Assembly: GCA_029168955.1 (NCBI GenBank)
Contig: JAPDOI010000021.1
Span: forward strand, 2,406,501-2,470,500
Source: Aplectana chamaeleonis
Taxonomy: Eukaryota > Nematoda > Chromadorea > Rhabditida > Cosmocercidae
Length of the DNA stretch: 64,000 nucleotides
Reading direction: 5' to 3'
The first letter of the stretch is position 1. Every line of letters starts with the position of its first letter. The notes under the pieces were generated by a model that was not told the DNA's origin, searched no databases, and saw only the letters and a list, made by a program, of their open reading frames with translations. This document shows, in pieces, positions 1 through 10,502 of this stretch. The position numbers were made by a program, and so were the translations under genes.

Positions 1-44
1 GTTCTTCTTCCCACGGCGTCGTGGGAACGTTCTTGGATCTCACC
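1..44. repeat. partial end of GGGGTGCGTTCC TIR family
   Basis: The first bases (CGTCGTGGGAACGTTCTTGG) match the right-hand part of the small TIR elements at 171-334 and 15,886-16,057, which read CGTCGTGGTAACGTTCTTGG. Only the terminal part lies in the window and the last bases diverge from the family terminus. Confidence 0.4.
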
Positions 45-170
45 TCTGGAGGTTTAGCCGGCGCAATACATACCGTATTATTTGGAGTCGAGCAATACTG
101 AAGGACCATTAGTAAACCCGCGGCACATAGGAAGCACCAAAATGGTAATTCCTGAATGAATGCAGAGGAC

Positions 171-334
171 TGGGGTGCGTTCCAAGAACGACTCCGTTGG
201 AGGAAAAACAACCTTCCGATGGAGAAATTCGCTTTCCATGGATGCGAATAATAATTGAAAATTGCTCCCACGTAGCCGTGGCTACGTTTCCATGGACGCG
301 TTTTGCCATGGGAATGTTCTTGGAACGCACCCCA
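171..334. mobile_element. short TIR element, GGGGTGCGTTCC family, copy 1
   Basis: The element is bounded by perfect 19-bp inverted repeats, TGGGGTGCGTTCCAAGAAC at 171-189 and its complement at 316-334. The 164-bp body includes a second internal complementarity around ACGTAGCCGTGGCTACGT. There is no coding capacity, so it is a non-autonomous MITE-like element. No clear target duplication is seen at this copy. Two further copies lie at 15.9 and 16.7 kb. Confidence 0.75.
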
Positions 335-339
335 GAACG

Positions 340-1680
340 CACAAGCGGTGAAGAATGAGAAATGCTGTAGAAGGCGTGGGAAGACTAATAGTTGGCCCCC
401 ACTACAATTTGGAGACAACTGGGAGGGGGTCTCCTGAGGAACCCGGTGCTCAAAAGTCACTTGATAATCGTGCCAAACTGAGACCGCTGATCGATTGTAG
501 GAAACCCACCGCTTTGCACTTCGAAGTACTTCATCTCTGAAAACTTGCCTGAAAGGGGATTGAAACTAGTTCGGGGGGTCATACAGGTGCGAATGGTGCG
601 AAGCTATTCGCGACTATAAGTGGTTCCCCAATAATGTTGGTTTTTTTTTATGTACCACACTGGGTATGACCACATGGCTTTCTCAAATATACTTTTTTCC
701 AGCACCAATCGTCTCGCCAAGCTGTCGTCCACGACGGAGACGAGGACCCTGACGTCCATTACGAGGGCCTCGATAATCAGTATAGCATTTTCGATTCCCA
801 GGAAAATTTCGATTAGTTCAAATTCATAACCCTGCACATTGAAATCATTTTGAAACGAGCTACTCGGCTAATTTCTTGAGTCTGGCCCTGGTATACAGGG
901 AAACAATAAAAAAAGTACTTGAAAATAAAGCCATCTTTGTGACGCAAATGTGTGTAGATAAAGTAACTGGAAAAAATGCGATATCGGTCTCATGATTTAG
1001 CCTCTATTTCATGGATAATAGCGCTCATCACCTAATTTTTGGCCTAGTGAGTCTGGGCAAGACACAAAGGAATGGCAGAGTAAAAAAACATTCGTTTCGC
1101 ACTTTTGAGACAACTCTGTGATCAAAAAGGCGAAATCAATAGCTGTAATATTTCTTTGCACTTGATGAAATGCAAAACCGCAGGGTTATGAACCTGAACT
1201 AGTGCAGGAAATACTGTTTTTGTTGATTTTCACGGATTGCATGTCATTTTTAGTTGTTATTGTTACGGTGCTTGCAATGCTCTCTCTTCCCGTTTGAAAT
1301 CGCATCATAATACGTCTTTGTAGCCATTCTGTTTTGTTCACTTTATCACATCTGGTCTTCTTGCATGCCGGTGGAACCAAAGAAAAAAAGAAGTCATGAA
1401 ACATAACTTTAATCAGGAATCTCTGATACATAGCAACCTCTTAGTAGTTTTTTGTAATAAAATAAATATGTCATCCTACAAGTTCTTGATGTTTTGGAGA
1501 TGGAAAAAAAGAGAAGATAATGTTAAATAATCTATAACGAGGTTTAATGGATTGAATAAAATGGAGGTTATGTGAAATAATCTGAAATGAAGTTTTATGG
1601 ATTCAAAAAAGAACACGATCGTGTATAACAGTCTAAATTAATCAATAAACGGTTAGGAGAGGCCAGTAATGATAGAACTT
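340..1680. other. unassigned stretch, no recognised gene
   Basis: I see no recognisable gene. A 77-codon ORF on the - strand (604-837) has codon-like stretches but no recognised motif or splice context. At 1,516-1,612 two diverged copies of a roughly 60-bp unit (TAATCT..GTTTTATGGATT) lie in tandem. The rest is AT-rich. Confidence 0.4.
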
Positions 1681-2199
1681 CCTCGGCTCACTCCGAAAAT
1701 TCCCGCGGCCGGCCCTACAGTGGCACTGAAGGGTGAGCCGAGGTGAATTTGGTGCCGCCCGAGTATGTATCCTCGGCTCGCCCTGTGTTCGCCGCTCGGC
1801 CCGCCCTCCACGACTGTCTGAGTTACGCTGCCTACCGTTTTCCATCTCTCGCTCGACTCCCAACTGGTCCAAAATACTCCAATTCCGAGCGGGAGATGCG
1901 CAATCCTGGTCTGAGGATTTTTAGGCCAAACAGTCGAAGTATTTTCATAAAGTTTTCATAAAAACAATGATTGATAGCGCAGTATCAGGCATTTTTTATC
2001 AGAGTTTCTCATCATTTCTATTAGTTAACCTTGGGTGGCCCCACCACGTCTAGGATAGACCCAGATCAGCAGCTCTAGCCAAACTTCACCTGTTCATGCT
2101 GATGTGGCTCGTCGGCGCTGGCTCATATGTCTGATTCGGAACATAAACGGTAGTTAAGTGCGCCAGAAGAGGACAACCGTAATCTTAAGCGTAATCGCT

Positions 2200-2416
2200 C
2201 GAGTCTCGTCGTAAGCGAAACGACGTGTGTATGATCTTTAAAATCTTAAGTGGGATATTGAGAATTGACAAATCGAAGTTCTATAAATTCAACGCCTCTA
2301 GGACACGTGGAAATTCAGAGAAAATTTCTTTTGGGATTCCCAGAACCAACCTCCGATTGAACAGTTTCACATGCAGAGCTAGCTCTGCTTTCGCCTCTTT
2401 GAAATTGAACTTTTGA
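2200..2416 (+). pseudogene. CR1-like LINE ORF2, extreme C-terminal fragment
   Basis: The ORF reads ..SGILRIDKSKFYKFN.SRTRG..EKISF.IPRTNLR..SFTCRA and stops at 2,416. The same pattern (SKTRGGQIKISFSIPKTNLR) ends the CR1-like ORF at 27,809-28,189 in this window, so this is the 3' tail of a related element. Everything upstream of roughly 2,200 is out of frame or absent, as expected of a 5'-truncated LINE insertion. Assignment to CR1/jockey rests on this internal match and on family knowledge. Confidence 0.65.
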
Positions 2417-2509
2417 ATGTGCCCCGTTCTTTTCCATCTTTTAAGCGCAAAGTTTCGAGTATTTTTCTTGCGTGGTAATGTTTCATTTTGCCTTTCTTCT
2501 TCTTCTTCC

Positions 2510-3297
2510 TCAGCGTTTGTCCCGCTCCAATGCGGGGTCCGCTTTTCTTATGCGCTGGCGCCATTTTTCCTTGTCATGAGCCTGATCAGGGTGCACGCCA
2601 GCTGTTCTCAGATCGGGGTGTGCAGCACGTCGAAGCCACCGCTGCCTTTGGCCGTCCTTTGGGTGCTTTTCCAGGCACGTCAAGCTGTTAAGCCCCATAG
2701 TCTTGCATGACGGTATCACTTCCAGCTCGAAGAACGTGCCCATTACCCATCGCAAATCGAGATTCACGCAGCTTCTCGGCAATCGGAGTAACACTTTAAA
2801 ACGCTTCCGGTGATATTGTTGTTCAGGATGTGGTCCCGGCGGGTGACACCTTCGCTGTCCGGCAACGTAGCATTTTCGTGTCCATTACCAACCGAGCCTT
2901 CGCTCTTAGCTTCCTCGGTAAAGTGTAGCCAACACTCTGCCGTGCAAGAACAGTGCAACAGGCCGGACCACACAGTTCGGTAAATCTTCGTCTTTAGGCG
3001 ATCGGGCAACTTCCTGTCGCATAGCACTCCTGTCTTGCTGACCGCCATTTCGCAAACACACGCGGCGCTGACCCTAGTGTTGGACCCTCATTATCTAGAC
3101 TGCCAGCTTCAGATGCCGATGTCATCGAATCCATAGGTACTTCTGGAAGAAGACGTCAGAGCACGAGGGAGTTTCGATACCATCAATCTTGATAGAGGGG
3201 CAGGCTCACTTCTATCCGTAGTCAGATACTCAGTCTTCCTGCCAACGTTGAGGCTGAAGCCCGAATTGAGCCAGTCGGTCACTCCCAGTTTTTGCAC
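2510..3297 (-). pseudogene. RTE LINE C-terminal region
   Basis: Fragments in three frames preserve characteristic RTE blocks: LNVGRKTEYLTTD (about 3,230), TGVLCDRKLPDRLKTKIYRT (about 3,000) and QRWL..DL...GVHPDQA.DKEKWRQRIRKADPALERDKR (2,510-2,650). The order is collinear with the intact family, so this is one element with several frameshifts rather than separate insertions. Confidence 0.7.
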
Positions 3298-3342
3298 CTG
3301 TCGCTCTCGAGATCCAATTTATCTTCAGCTGCGAGCATCACA

Positions 3343-4032
3343 TCATCCGCATACAAAGCGTCCATGGCGCTGGTCTCTGCAGGTCTCTTGTGATATGGCG
3401 TATCTACCACGATGATAAATAGAAGGGGAGACAAAGCAGACCCTTGGTGCACGCCAACGGAGATGCGAATATTCGGCCGAAGTTTCTCCAGCAGCAGCTT
3501 GGACCCGACTTCTTGGATCAGTGTAAAGAACCTTGACCCAGTCTACTGAGCTCCTTCTGGGACACCGTGCCGCCAGTAATGCAAACCAGATTACTTCATG
3601 CGGAACTCGGTCAAACGCCTTCTCTAAATCGAGAAAAAAGCCAAGATGGAGCGGCTTCTGTTTCTCGCGGTGTTTCAACCAATAGTCGTGCAGCGTGGAT
3701 GGCGTCCGTAGTGCCACACAGGTTGGTAAACAAAGCCACACTGATTGCCTTGGCAGATCTCGGACGATTTCACTGAATTCGACGATCGATAATGCGCTCA
3801 AAACACTTTCCATGGTGTGAGACAGTAAACGTATTGGACGGTAGTTCACACAATCCAGGCTGGATTGCCTTTCTTCTTCCAAATCGGAATGGTCGTGCAT
3901 TCGTTGCCAGTCCTTGGGCACTTTCTTTTCTGCAACGACCCGGTTGGTAAGAACTGTGCAAGCCATTCTGGTGGAATCCCAGCATCGTGATTTTGCCACA
4001 TCTCTGCCCGCCAAATCGTCTGGCCCCGTCAC
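3343..4032 (-). pseudogene. RTE LINE reverse transcriptase
   Basis: Recognisable blocks in order are VNYRPIRLLSHTM, FLDLEKAFDRVPHEVIW (catalytic Asp block) and AGETSAEYS. After that the frame shifts: the expected VHQGSALSPLLF block and the YADD box are present only in other frames near 3,350-3,480. The palm domain is therefore inactivated by small indels. Upstream KVPKDWQ and MACTVLTNRVVAEKK fit the RTE finger region. Confidence 0.75.
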
Positions 4033-4535
4033 CTTTCCCTGGCCTCATACGTCCCAACGCCATCTTCACTTCTGCGGTGGTGATAAGCTGGACAGGACCA
4101 GCTTTGTTGGTGGGTGTTCAGGGGATGGGAGGATGGGGGAATTCTTTCCGTCGAGATTTTCCTCCGAAATAGTCGCGCCACCTCCTCATCACGCTACCAC
4201 GGTCGCATAAGCGTTAGCTGACCATGATCGTTTGGGTCATTAACACCGTGGGAATCTTCTCGATGTCTTCCGTACCACGCCGATTGACGGGATTTCGCAA
4301 GTCGGTACACAACACGTTCACCGTCACGAGTATCCAGCTTGTCGCATACAGATCTTCCGTAGTGCGCCGCCTTGGCTTTGCAACGGCCCTTTTTGGCAGA
4401 CTTCTTAGCATCACGGTATCTCTGCCAGTTAGCAGCCGTCTTATTAGCCAAGAAAGTGTGGCAATATTCACGCTTTCTTCTTCTCTTGGACCAGTCATTC
4501 GCACGTCATCTGTCCAGAGCCTTACGTTTCTCTTA

Positions 4536-5057
4536 TCAATCTTCCGCACGTCCGGGCTTCACGTTACTTCCCAAGTTCCGGACCGCGCCGGAATCAATCA
4601 TTGATTTGACTGTGCCTTTCTGCCAAGATTCGCACAACAGTCGTAACTGGCGGTAGCTGAACACGTGAAATGACGGCAGCTTCTCTTTCCTTCCAGACGC
4701 CACCACTTTATTCTGGAGGTGGTCCGCACCGTTCACCAATCTTACGCCTTCGGCGGCATAATGCCTATAGTGCAGACTCAGCGGTCGATGTTGTGTAGCG
4801 ACCGTCTTCGTACGGCAACGACCTTCGCATCTGCATGACCATCTTCTCTCGTCGCGACGCCGAACAAGCACAAAGTCGATTTGTGTCATGCCCGCGTTGC
4901 TGCCACTGTAATAAGTGAGGCGGAAGGTGGGACTGGCGCTTTCGAAACTTTTCGTGTTCACGTAGCTAAATGACTGCTTCATGTGAGTCGGCATAGTCGA
5001 GAATGCGTTCGCCATCAGGTGTTCGCTTTGGGCCGGAAACCGAACCATATGTGGCAA
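4536..5057 (-). pseudogene. RTE LINE endonuclease C-terminal part and linker
   Basis: The frame contains LTYYSG..AGMTQIDFVLVRRRDERR followed by TVATQHRPL, matching the distal endonuclease block of RTE elements (QIDFVLVRRRD, then QHRPL). It is a different frame from the upstream endonuclease ORF, so at least one frameshift separates them. Downstream sequence becomes unrecognisable before the reverse transcriptase. Confidence 0.7.
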
Positions 5058-5158
5058 CTATAGCCTTGACTTGTTTCTCCGATTTGATCGTTCATATCAC
5101 CCGCAACAATAACAATATATTCTGGTAGCACCTTGGCAGTCTTCTCATCAAGCATCAT

Positions 5159-5710
5159 CTAGAAATAGTTTTTCACTTGCTCAGAACAACCCGTCTGCGG
5201 GGCATACACAGAGAAGAAATGGACTCGTTGATCCTCACTGACAATGACTATCTTCATCAAACGTTCGTCAAAACGAAGCGATTCGGTAATCGCGTCACGG
5301 AAGCAATCAGACACGACAACGCCAACGCCGTTCGTGGTCCTACGGCTGCCATGATACAGGACCTTGAAGCCTCTGCCAATGTCCTTGGACTTACTACCCG
5401 ACCATCTCGTCTCTTGCACCGCACAGAGATCAATACGTCTACGCTCCAGAGCAACAGCAAGTTCGCTCGAGCGGCCTGACAACGTGCCGACATTCAGCGT
5501 TGCAACGCGAGTCTTGGCAACGTCAAAGGACTTACGGACTAGCCTGGTTACCCTCCGATGCCGTCCTTGCACCGAAGACCCTAGCATACTTTCACCACTC
5601 ACCGGGCTCCGTGAGTGGGCGTCGGTTACCGCGGACGCCGTAGCTTTTACAGAAACTCTAAGCACCATTGCATGTGGCGTGACAAGGATAACCATCGGCC
5701 GACCTGTCAC
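5159..5710 (-). CDS. RTE LINE apurinic endonuclease domain (N-terminal part)
   Basis: This is an uninterrupted 183-codon ORF. Residues 68-80 read RVATLNVGTLSGR and residues 97-103 read AVQETRW, the first two motifs of the exonuclease-endonuclease-phosphatase fold used by RTE and other APE-type LINEs; E100 is the expected metal-binding Glu. YHGSRRTTNGVGVVV and FSVYAPQTG follow, again typical of RTE. The domain would nick chromosomal DNA to prime reverse transcription. The ORF stops early, at 5,159, where a decayed linker follows; the remaining motifs are in another frame at 4,536-5,057. It is a broken transposon gene, not a host gene. The start codon is simply the first ATG; the real start may be upstream. 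Confidence 0.8.
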   Translation of the reverse strand: MTGRPMVILVTPHAMVLRVSVKATASAVTDAHSRSPVSGESMLGSSVQGRHRRVTRLVRKSFDVAKTRVATLNVGTLSGRSSELAVALERRRIDLCAVQETRWSGSKSKDIGRGFKVLYHGSRRTTNGVGVVVSDCFRDAITESLRFDERLMKIVIVSEDQRVHFFSVYAPQTGCSEQVKNYF

Positions 5711-5939
5711 ACGGGCGAAACGCCTTGGCCTGTCGCCGGAACACGAATGTCCGCGTTCAGCTTACCTCGACAAAATCGAGGAGTTTCCAGTGGCACCAAC
5801 GTGGAGGAGCGGACTGCCCTTTCATTTTGCCTTTCGTCTATGTATATTCTGCCCTATTTTCCATGTCTACCTTATGTAGCGTATTAAATAAATAAAAAAA
5901 TCTTAGGAATGATGTTATTCGGCTCTCGTAAACAAATTT

Positions 5940-6225
5940 GATGATACCCAATTGATCAAGGGTAAAGTATAAAAGAAGTGAAGAGCGGTGTGTCTTCATT
6001 CATACACCGTCCTTCTCCAGAGGTCAGCAGTTGAGGATCTGCCTGGACTACAAAGCAGGAAAACAGCATCACCTGTGGTGAAGATGTAGCAAATTCAGAG
6101 CCAGAACTTAGAAAATTGCAGAGCCAACTCGAGTGAGATTACGGTAGCCCTCTTTTGGCGCACTTAACTATCGTTCTTGTTGATTCGGAGGCATGGCTTG
6201 CATACGGTGTCCTGAACATTAAACT
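5940..6225 (+). promoter_or_regulatory. core promoter module B, copy 1 (TATA plus initiator)
   Basis: TATAAAAG lies at 5,968-5,975 and TTCATTCATACACCG follows, with the A of TCATTC 30 bases after the first T of the TATA box, which is the spacing of an animal TATA/Inr promoter. The surrounding 90 bp (AAACAAATTTGATGATACCCAATTGAT upstream) recurs in opposite orientation at 14,690-14,790, and the TATA-to-CATTCA block also at 10,380-10,410. It points toward the 42-bp array that begins at 6,228. Function as a promoter is inferred from spacing and conservation. Confidence 0.5.
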
Positions 6226-6227
6226 GA

Positions 6228-7020
6228 GGTCATGCGCACGTCCCTCGATGTCCTGCTCACTCCTACTGAGATCCAGCACACATGCCATGACGTGCTTCAT
6301 AATGTCCTGCACGCTCCTAGTGATGTCCTGCCCACATTCCATGATGTCCTGCACACTCCTGCTAAAGTCCTGCACACATTCCGTGACGTCCTGCACACTC
6401 CTACTAAGGTCCTGCACACATTCTGTGATGTCCTGCACACTACTACCGAGGCCATGCACACATTCTACGACGTCCTGCACACCCCTACTGGGGTCCTGCA
6501 CAGGTCCCACAATGTCCTACATACCTACTGCGGTCCAGCACACATTCTAGGACGTCTTACACACCCTTACTGGGTCCTGCACAAGTTCCTTGATGTCCTT
6601 TACACTTCTACTAAGGTCAGGCACACGTCCCATGATGTCCTGCACACTCCTACTGAGGCCCTCCACACATTGTAAGGCGTCCCGCACATCCCTACTGGGG
6701 TCCTGCACAGGTCCCATGATGTCCTGCACACTCCTGCTAAGGTCAGGCGCACGTCCCATGATGTCCTGCACACTTCTACTGAGGTCCTGCACACATTGTA
6801 AGGCGTCCCGCACATTCCTACTGGGGTCCTGCACAGGTTCTATGACGTCCTGCACACTCCTACTGAGGTCCTGCACACATTCTACGACGTCCTGCACACA
6901 CCTACTGGGGTCCTGCATAGGTCCCTTGATGTCCTGCACACTCCTACTAAGGTCCTTCACACGTTCCATGAAGTTCTGCGCACTTACTGAGATCCTGCAC
7001 ACATTGTACGGCGCCCTGGG
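6228..7020. repeat. 42-bp satellite, array 1
   Basis: About 19 tandem units have period 42 (for example GTCCTGCACAC at 6,847 and again at 6,889). The unit on the + strand alternates GTCCTGCACACTCCTACTGA and TGGGGTCCTGCACA-like blocks with TTCTACGACGT. It is a diverged relative of the arrays at 10.5-13.9 and 49.2-49.9 kb. Because 42 is a multiple of three, frames stay open for hundreds of bases on both strands; these ORFs are by-products. Confidence 0.9.
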
Positions 7021-7298
7021 GTCGTATGCGCCATCAACCCGCCGGGAAGTCGAAGGGAAGATGAGGCGAAATTTCAGTACAAAACTCGCGCTCCACGGCC
7101 GCCTCTCGCCTCCCTTGGCTTCACCGCGACCGCCGGAATTTTTTTCGCATCGCTTCGCTGAGGAATGGCCGCTTCGCGATGAAATCTTCATCTTTTCGCA
7201 GTGATATTGATACGTAACACAGTTTCCTCTGCCGCGCATGGTTCCATTCCGTCCGCTTCCCTTCGACTTCCCTTGGTGTGTTGTTGGCGAATACGACC
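7021..7298. mobile_element. MITE inserted in 42-bp array 1
   Basis: Imperfect terminal inverted repeats of about 40 bp (GTCGTATGCGCC..GAAGTCGAAGGGAAG at 7,021-7,060 and its complement at 7,257-7,298) enclose 278 bp without coding potential. Array units lie on both sides, so the element landed inside an existing array. Confidence 0.65.
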
Positions 7299-7365
7299 CC
7301 TGCACACACCTACTGATGTCCTGCTGTAGTTTCATGACGACCTGCATACTCGCACTGCGGTCTCG
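7299..7365. repeat. 42-bp satellite, remnant beyond MITE
   Basis: CCTGCACACACCTACTGATG and a degraded second unit continue array 1 after the inserted MITE. The following 7,366-7,745 holds nothing I recognise. Confidence 0.6.
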
Positions 7366-7747
7366 CATAGTCAACCGACACTTCGAGCACACCCTGCGAC
7401 GCCTTCTTATCGATGGTGCGCATGGAACGAATACGCGCCGCGCTCAAGAACATCCCTCCCACACAGCGTCCTCTTCCGAGCCGGACGTTCAAAGTGCACC
7501 ATCCTAGAGAGCAAGGTGTTTATATTGAGAATAAGAAAACAATGACTGATAACGAAGAAACCCATCATTTTTATAAAAAAATCTTGAGAGGCCGGTTTCC
7601 GAGTTTGAACAGCCTGTTAGGGGTCCAGAAGTCATTATGGCGAGTTCTGCTAATTATTTTCGGCATTCCCGTGGCCGATTACCTCTAGTCACGAATTTTC
7701 TAGCGATTTGGTCCACGCCCTCCAAAAAAAATGAAATTCGACGGACG

Positions 7748-7980
7748 GAGGTGAAGGCGGAGGCGGAGGCGGAGGCGGAGGCGGAGGCGGAGGCGGAGGC
7801 GGAGGCGGAGGCGGAGGCGGAGGCGGAGGCGGAGGCGGAGGCGGAGTTGGAGGCGGAGGCGGAGACGGAAGCGGAGGCGGAGGCGGAGGCGGAGGCGGAG
7901 GCGGAGGCGGAGGCGGAGGCGGAGGCGGAGGCGGAGGCGGAAGCGGAGGCGAAGGCGAAGGCGGAGGCGGTGGTGGAGGA
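7748..7980. repeat. (GGCGGA)n microsatellite
   Basis: About 38 nearly perfect GGCGGA hexamers with a few substitutions (GTTGGA, GACGGA, GAAGGC). It translates as poly(Ala-Glu) or poly(Pro) in the two directions; neither is credible as a gene. Confidence 0.95.
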
Positions 7981-8027
7981 CGTTTTTGCGTACTTTGAGA
8001 GGTCATAACCTTAGAAAGCGCTGACCA

Positions 8028-8668
8028 CTCAGGTACTCAGGACGACGGCCGGCGAACCTTTCCCAGCTGGCCCGCGGCCTCCGTCCGCCGGCCGCCCGCT
8101 TTTGGTTCGCCGGCCAGCCGTATGTCGACGGCCCGCCGACCTTTACCAGATGGCCCGCGATCACTATTTGTATTACTGTTTACCTCGAGCATGTCACCCC
8201 GGGTCCACGGCGGCGAAACGCCCCGCCTCGGTCCGCCGCAGCCTGCGGTGAGGAACCTTCCTCCCCGCGGATCACGGCGAAGACCGACCCCCCCAGCCGT
8301 GGAGAAACCCCTATCCCCTCAGCGGTCAAAAATATGCTGGCCTCCGGAGAGTGACTCGAAGTCACCTTCCAGGGCCGGCAATAGAATGCCGATTGAGGAC
8401 TCTAGTGAGATGAGGCGCCTTTTATACCGGCTGTGCACGTGATAACCACGTTACGACGTGATCAGACGTGATCATTATCAATTGTCTTTCCAACCGGCCG
8501 AATCGAAGATGGCGTGGCGTGTTTTGTGGTTCGCGGGCGAGCCAATATCCGCGCTGCGTGTGCGTCGCATGCAGCACGGTTCGCCGCTGGCCGGCACCCT
8601 CAAAATGTGGGGCGCCGGCCGTCGTTTTCGGCATAGAGGTCCGCCGGCCGTCGTCCTGAGTACCTGAG
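8028..8668. mobile_element. 641-bp TIR element
   Basis: Inverted repeats of 32 bp with one mismatch (CTCAGGTACTCAGGACGACG.. at 8,028-8,059 and its complement at 8,637-8,668) bound a GC-rich body. The interior at 8,190-8,430 is related to the 16.06-16.24 kb inverted-repeat arm and carries promoter module A. No transposase ORF is present, so it is non-autonomous or composite. Confidence 0.7.
8360..8430 (-). promoter_or_regulatory. core promoter module A, copy 1
   Basis: On the - strand GGTATAAAAGGCGCCTCATC (TATA at 8,426-8,419) is followed about 30 bases later by TCAATCGGC. The block is shared with 16,217-16,224 (-) and 16,593-16,600 (+), where the initiator-like word is TTAGTCGGCTC or TCAGTCGGCTC. 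Confidence 0.45.
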
Positions 8669-8789
8669 CAGTTAGAATGAAAAGTTGCACACTTATTAAA
8701 TTTCTTGCAGCGCTTCGAAAGGTGTACAGCTTAGACCTCTGGTGACGGTATGAATAGGTGATCTCGTTGTAGGGCATCCGCGCGGGAAG

Positions 8790-8834
8790 CGATCAAAGCC
8801 AAATCTAGGTGCGCGCTTCGCGCGCACCACAATT
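8790..8834 (+). mobile_element. hairpin-type 3' terminus (GTGCGCGCTTCGCGCGCAC)
   Basis: ATCAAAGCCAAATCTAGGT leads into an 8-bp GC hairpin with a TTC loop at 8,809-8,827, then CACAATT. The same arrangement ends the elements at 9,303, 14,450 and, on the - strand, 48,421. A GC hairpin a few bases from the 3' end without a terminal inverted repeat resembles rolling-circle (Helitron/Helentron-like) termini; that class is an inference. Confidence 0.5.
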
Positions 8835-8884
8835 CTTAACTGTTTTGCTTCGCTATAAAAGGGTTATGATTTGGCAGACAATTT

Positions 8885-9328
8885 TTACGAATGAGTAAAC
8901 GTCGGATGGTTTATAATAACATGTTTACGTGTTTTTGTCTTTCTTGACCCTCAATTTCGAGGTTACGCAAAAATTGAGCTAAAAACTTCAAAATTTTACA
9001 GGAGCTAAGTGCAAACAAAACCAAAAAAAAAAATGAAAAATGAGCTTCTTGGGTAAGCGATAAGTATTCCAATGAGATCGTGAACGCCAACTGAAAAAAA
9101 GAGATGAACATTTTTTCGACCTAAATGACGTGGTTTTGACACTTTTTCTCGAATCTCAGGTGACCATTCCGGACCATTTTTTGAACAATTATTCAGCTTT
9201 CTAAAGTATATTAAATGCAAAAAGAACGGTTCTCCCACGTCTACTCTGGACCCTGATACTGAGATCAGGGGGTTGCGCGATGGCGATTCAAAGCCAAATC
9301 TGGTGAGCGCTTCGCGCTCATCTCAATT
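8885..9328 (+). mobile_element. hairpin-ended element W, copy 1
   Basis: A 444-bp unit starts at TTTTTACGA, contains GGTTTATAATAACATG and TACTGAGATCAG, and ends in GTGAGCGCTTCGCGCTCA plus CAATTT. It is alignable along its length with 14,028-14,476. A fragment lies at 31,345-31,574 on the - strand. It has no ORF. Immediately after it, GAGGTTGGACTGTGTCTAATAA (9,328-9,349) is the right end of a TTAA element of the AGGCACAGTCC family. Confidence 0.7.
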
Positions 9329-9361
9329 TTGAGGTTGGACTGTGTCTAATAAAGGAGTTCC

Positions 9362-10031
9362 TAAAGGTTTAGGTCCCTGGCGAAAGTAAAGATTTGGCAT
9401 GGCCATTTTTTCAAAAATTTAGAAATATACTCAGTTAAAAGGGGAAGGTAAAGAAAAATGGAAAAAGTTTTGAAATATTCTTGAGAACGACTTGGCGTAG
9501 AATAATTTGATTTTTGGGAAATGTAGTGAAATAGTTGAAAGTATGATTTGGCAGTCGAGTTTGAACCAACTATTGATAAGAGTTGTGCAAAACGGGAGAT
9601 CGCATTGCATGAGCTTATCCGTAGAACATATCAAAGCGAAATCACGCGTGATGTGGAACGAATAGTTGATTTTACTTCACCTAATACGTGAAGACCGCGG
9701 CATTCCAGATCCCGAACGAGCTTTTAATGCTTGCCTTATCACGCGTGATTTTGCTTTGATATGTTCTACGGATAAGCTCATGCAATGCGATCTCTCGTTC
9801 TGCACAACTCTTATCAATAGTTGGTTCAAACTCGACTGCCAAATCATACTTTCAACTACATATTTCACTACATTTCCCAAAAATCAAATTATTCTACGCC
9901 AAGTCGTTCTCAGGAATATTTCAAAACTCTTTCCATTTTCCTTTACCTTCCCCTTTTAACTGAGTATATTTCTAAATCTTTGAAAAAATGGCCATGCCAA
10001 ATCTTTGCTTTCGCCAGGAACCTAAACTTTT
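9362..10031. mobile_element. foldback element, 290-bp arms
   Basis: The left arm (9,362-9,652) and right arm (9,738-10,031) are near-perfect reverse complements, including GATATGTTCTACGGATAAGC and ATCACGCGTGAT at the inner ends, around an 85-bp spacer. Mirrored ORFs on the two arms are by-products. No coding function. Confidence 0.85.
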
Positions 10032-10122
10032 GGGAATTTCACTTACTTTTCCTGAAGGTTTCCTTTCTATCATGATTTATGCCTCGTGGTGTTAACTGAA
10101 AGTGAACCCACTGATGCCTTGC

Positions 10123-10206
10123 CCCTCCCCTTCTATGACGTCCTGCACACTCCCACTGATGTCCTGCACACTTTCTATGACGTCCTGCGCACACCCATTG
10201 GGGTCA
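10123..10206. repeat. 42-bp satellite, two intermediate units
   Basis: TCCTGCACACTCCCACTGAT and GACGTCCTGCGCACACCCAT are intermediate between the array 1 and array 2 unit types, which supports their common origin. Confidence 0.75.
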
Positions 10207-10339
10207 CGAGCACGCTCACGCCGATAATTTTTTTCCGCAGGGCCACCGTATCCTCCTTTGAAAATTTTCCAAGTGTCAGTCTAAATATGAGCACATCGTA
10301 ATAGCCAACAATCATGTTTTCACAATTTTGACCTCCCCA

Positions 10340-10412
10340 GCCACTTCCCAGTGGCTTCTCGAAGAGAGCGGTGTGTAAATGAATGCATACCGCTCCTCCG
10401 CCCTTTTATACC
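10340..10412 (-). promoter_or_regulatory. core promoter module B, copy 2
   Basis: On the - strand GGGGTATAAAAGG (TATA at 10,410-10,403) is followed by GCATTCATTTACACACCGCT, matching the spacing and initiator-like word of copies at 5,968 and 14,734. It points toward the two satellite units at 10,123-10,206. Confidence 0.5.
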
Positions 10413-10502
10413 CCGCATGGTATGAGCGTGTGTTATCGTTCGTTATCATGTTTTGTTCAAGAATGGTTACGGTAGCCCTGCGGAGAAAATGATCGGCATG
10501 GG

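Larger units (their letters stand above)
2488..5830 (-). mobile_element. RTE-type LINE, degenerate, near full length
   Basis: On the - strand the order is apurinic endonuclease domain (5,710 down to about 4,750), reverse transcriptase (about 4,030 to 3,340) and a C-terminal region (3,300 to 2,510), as in nematode RTE elements. Frames change several times, so the copy is dead. The 3' end is about 2,488-2,510, where the - strand runs into GAAGAAGAAGAAG, a short tandem tail as RTE elements often have. The 5' limit near 5,830 is approximate. No long target duplication was recognised. Confidence 0.85.

Noticed and set aside
7637..8008. Poly(Ala-Glu) and poly(Pro) ORFs
   Set aside because: They are translation of the (GGCGGA)n microsatellite.
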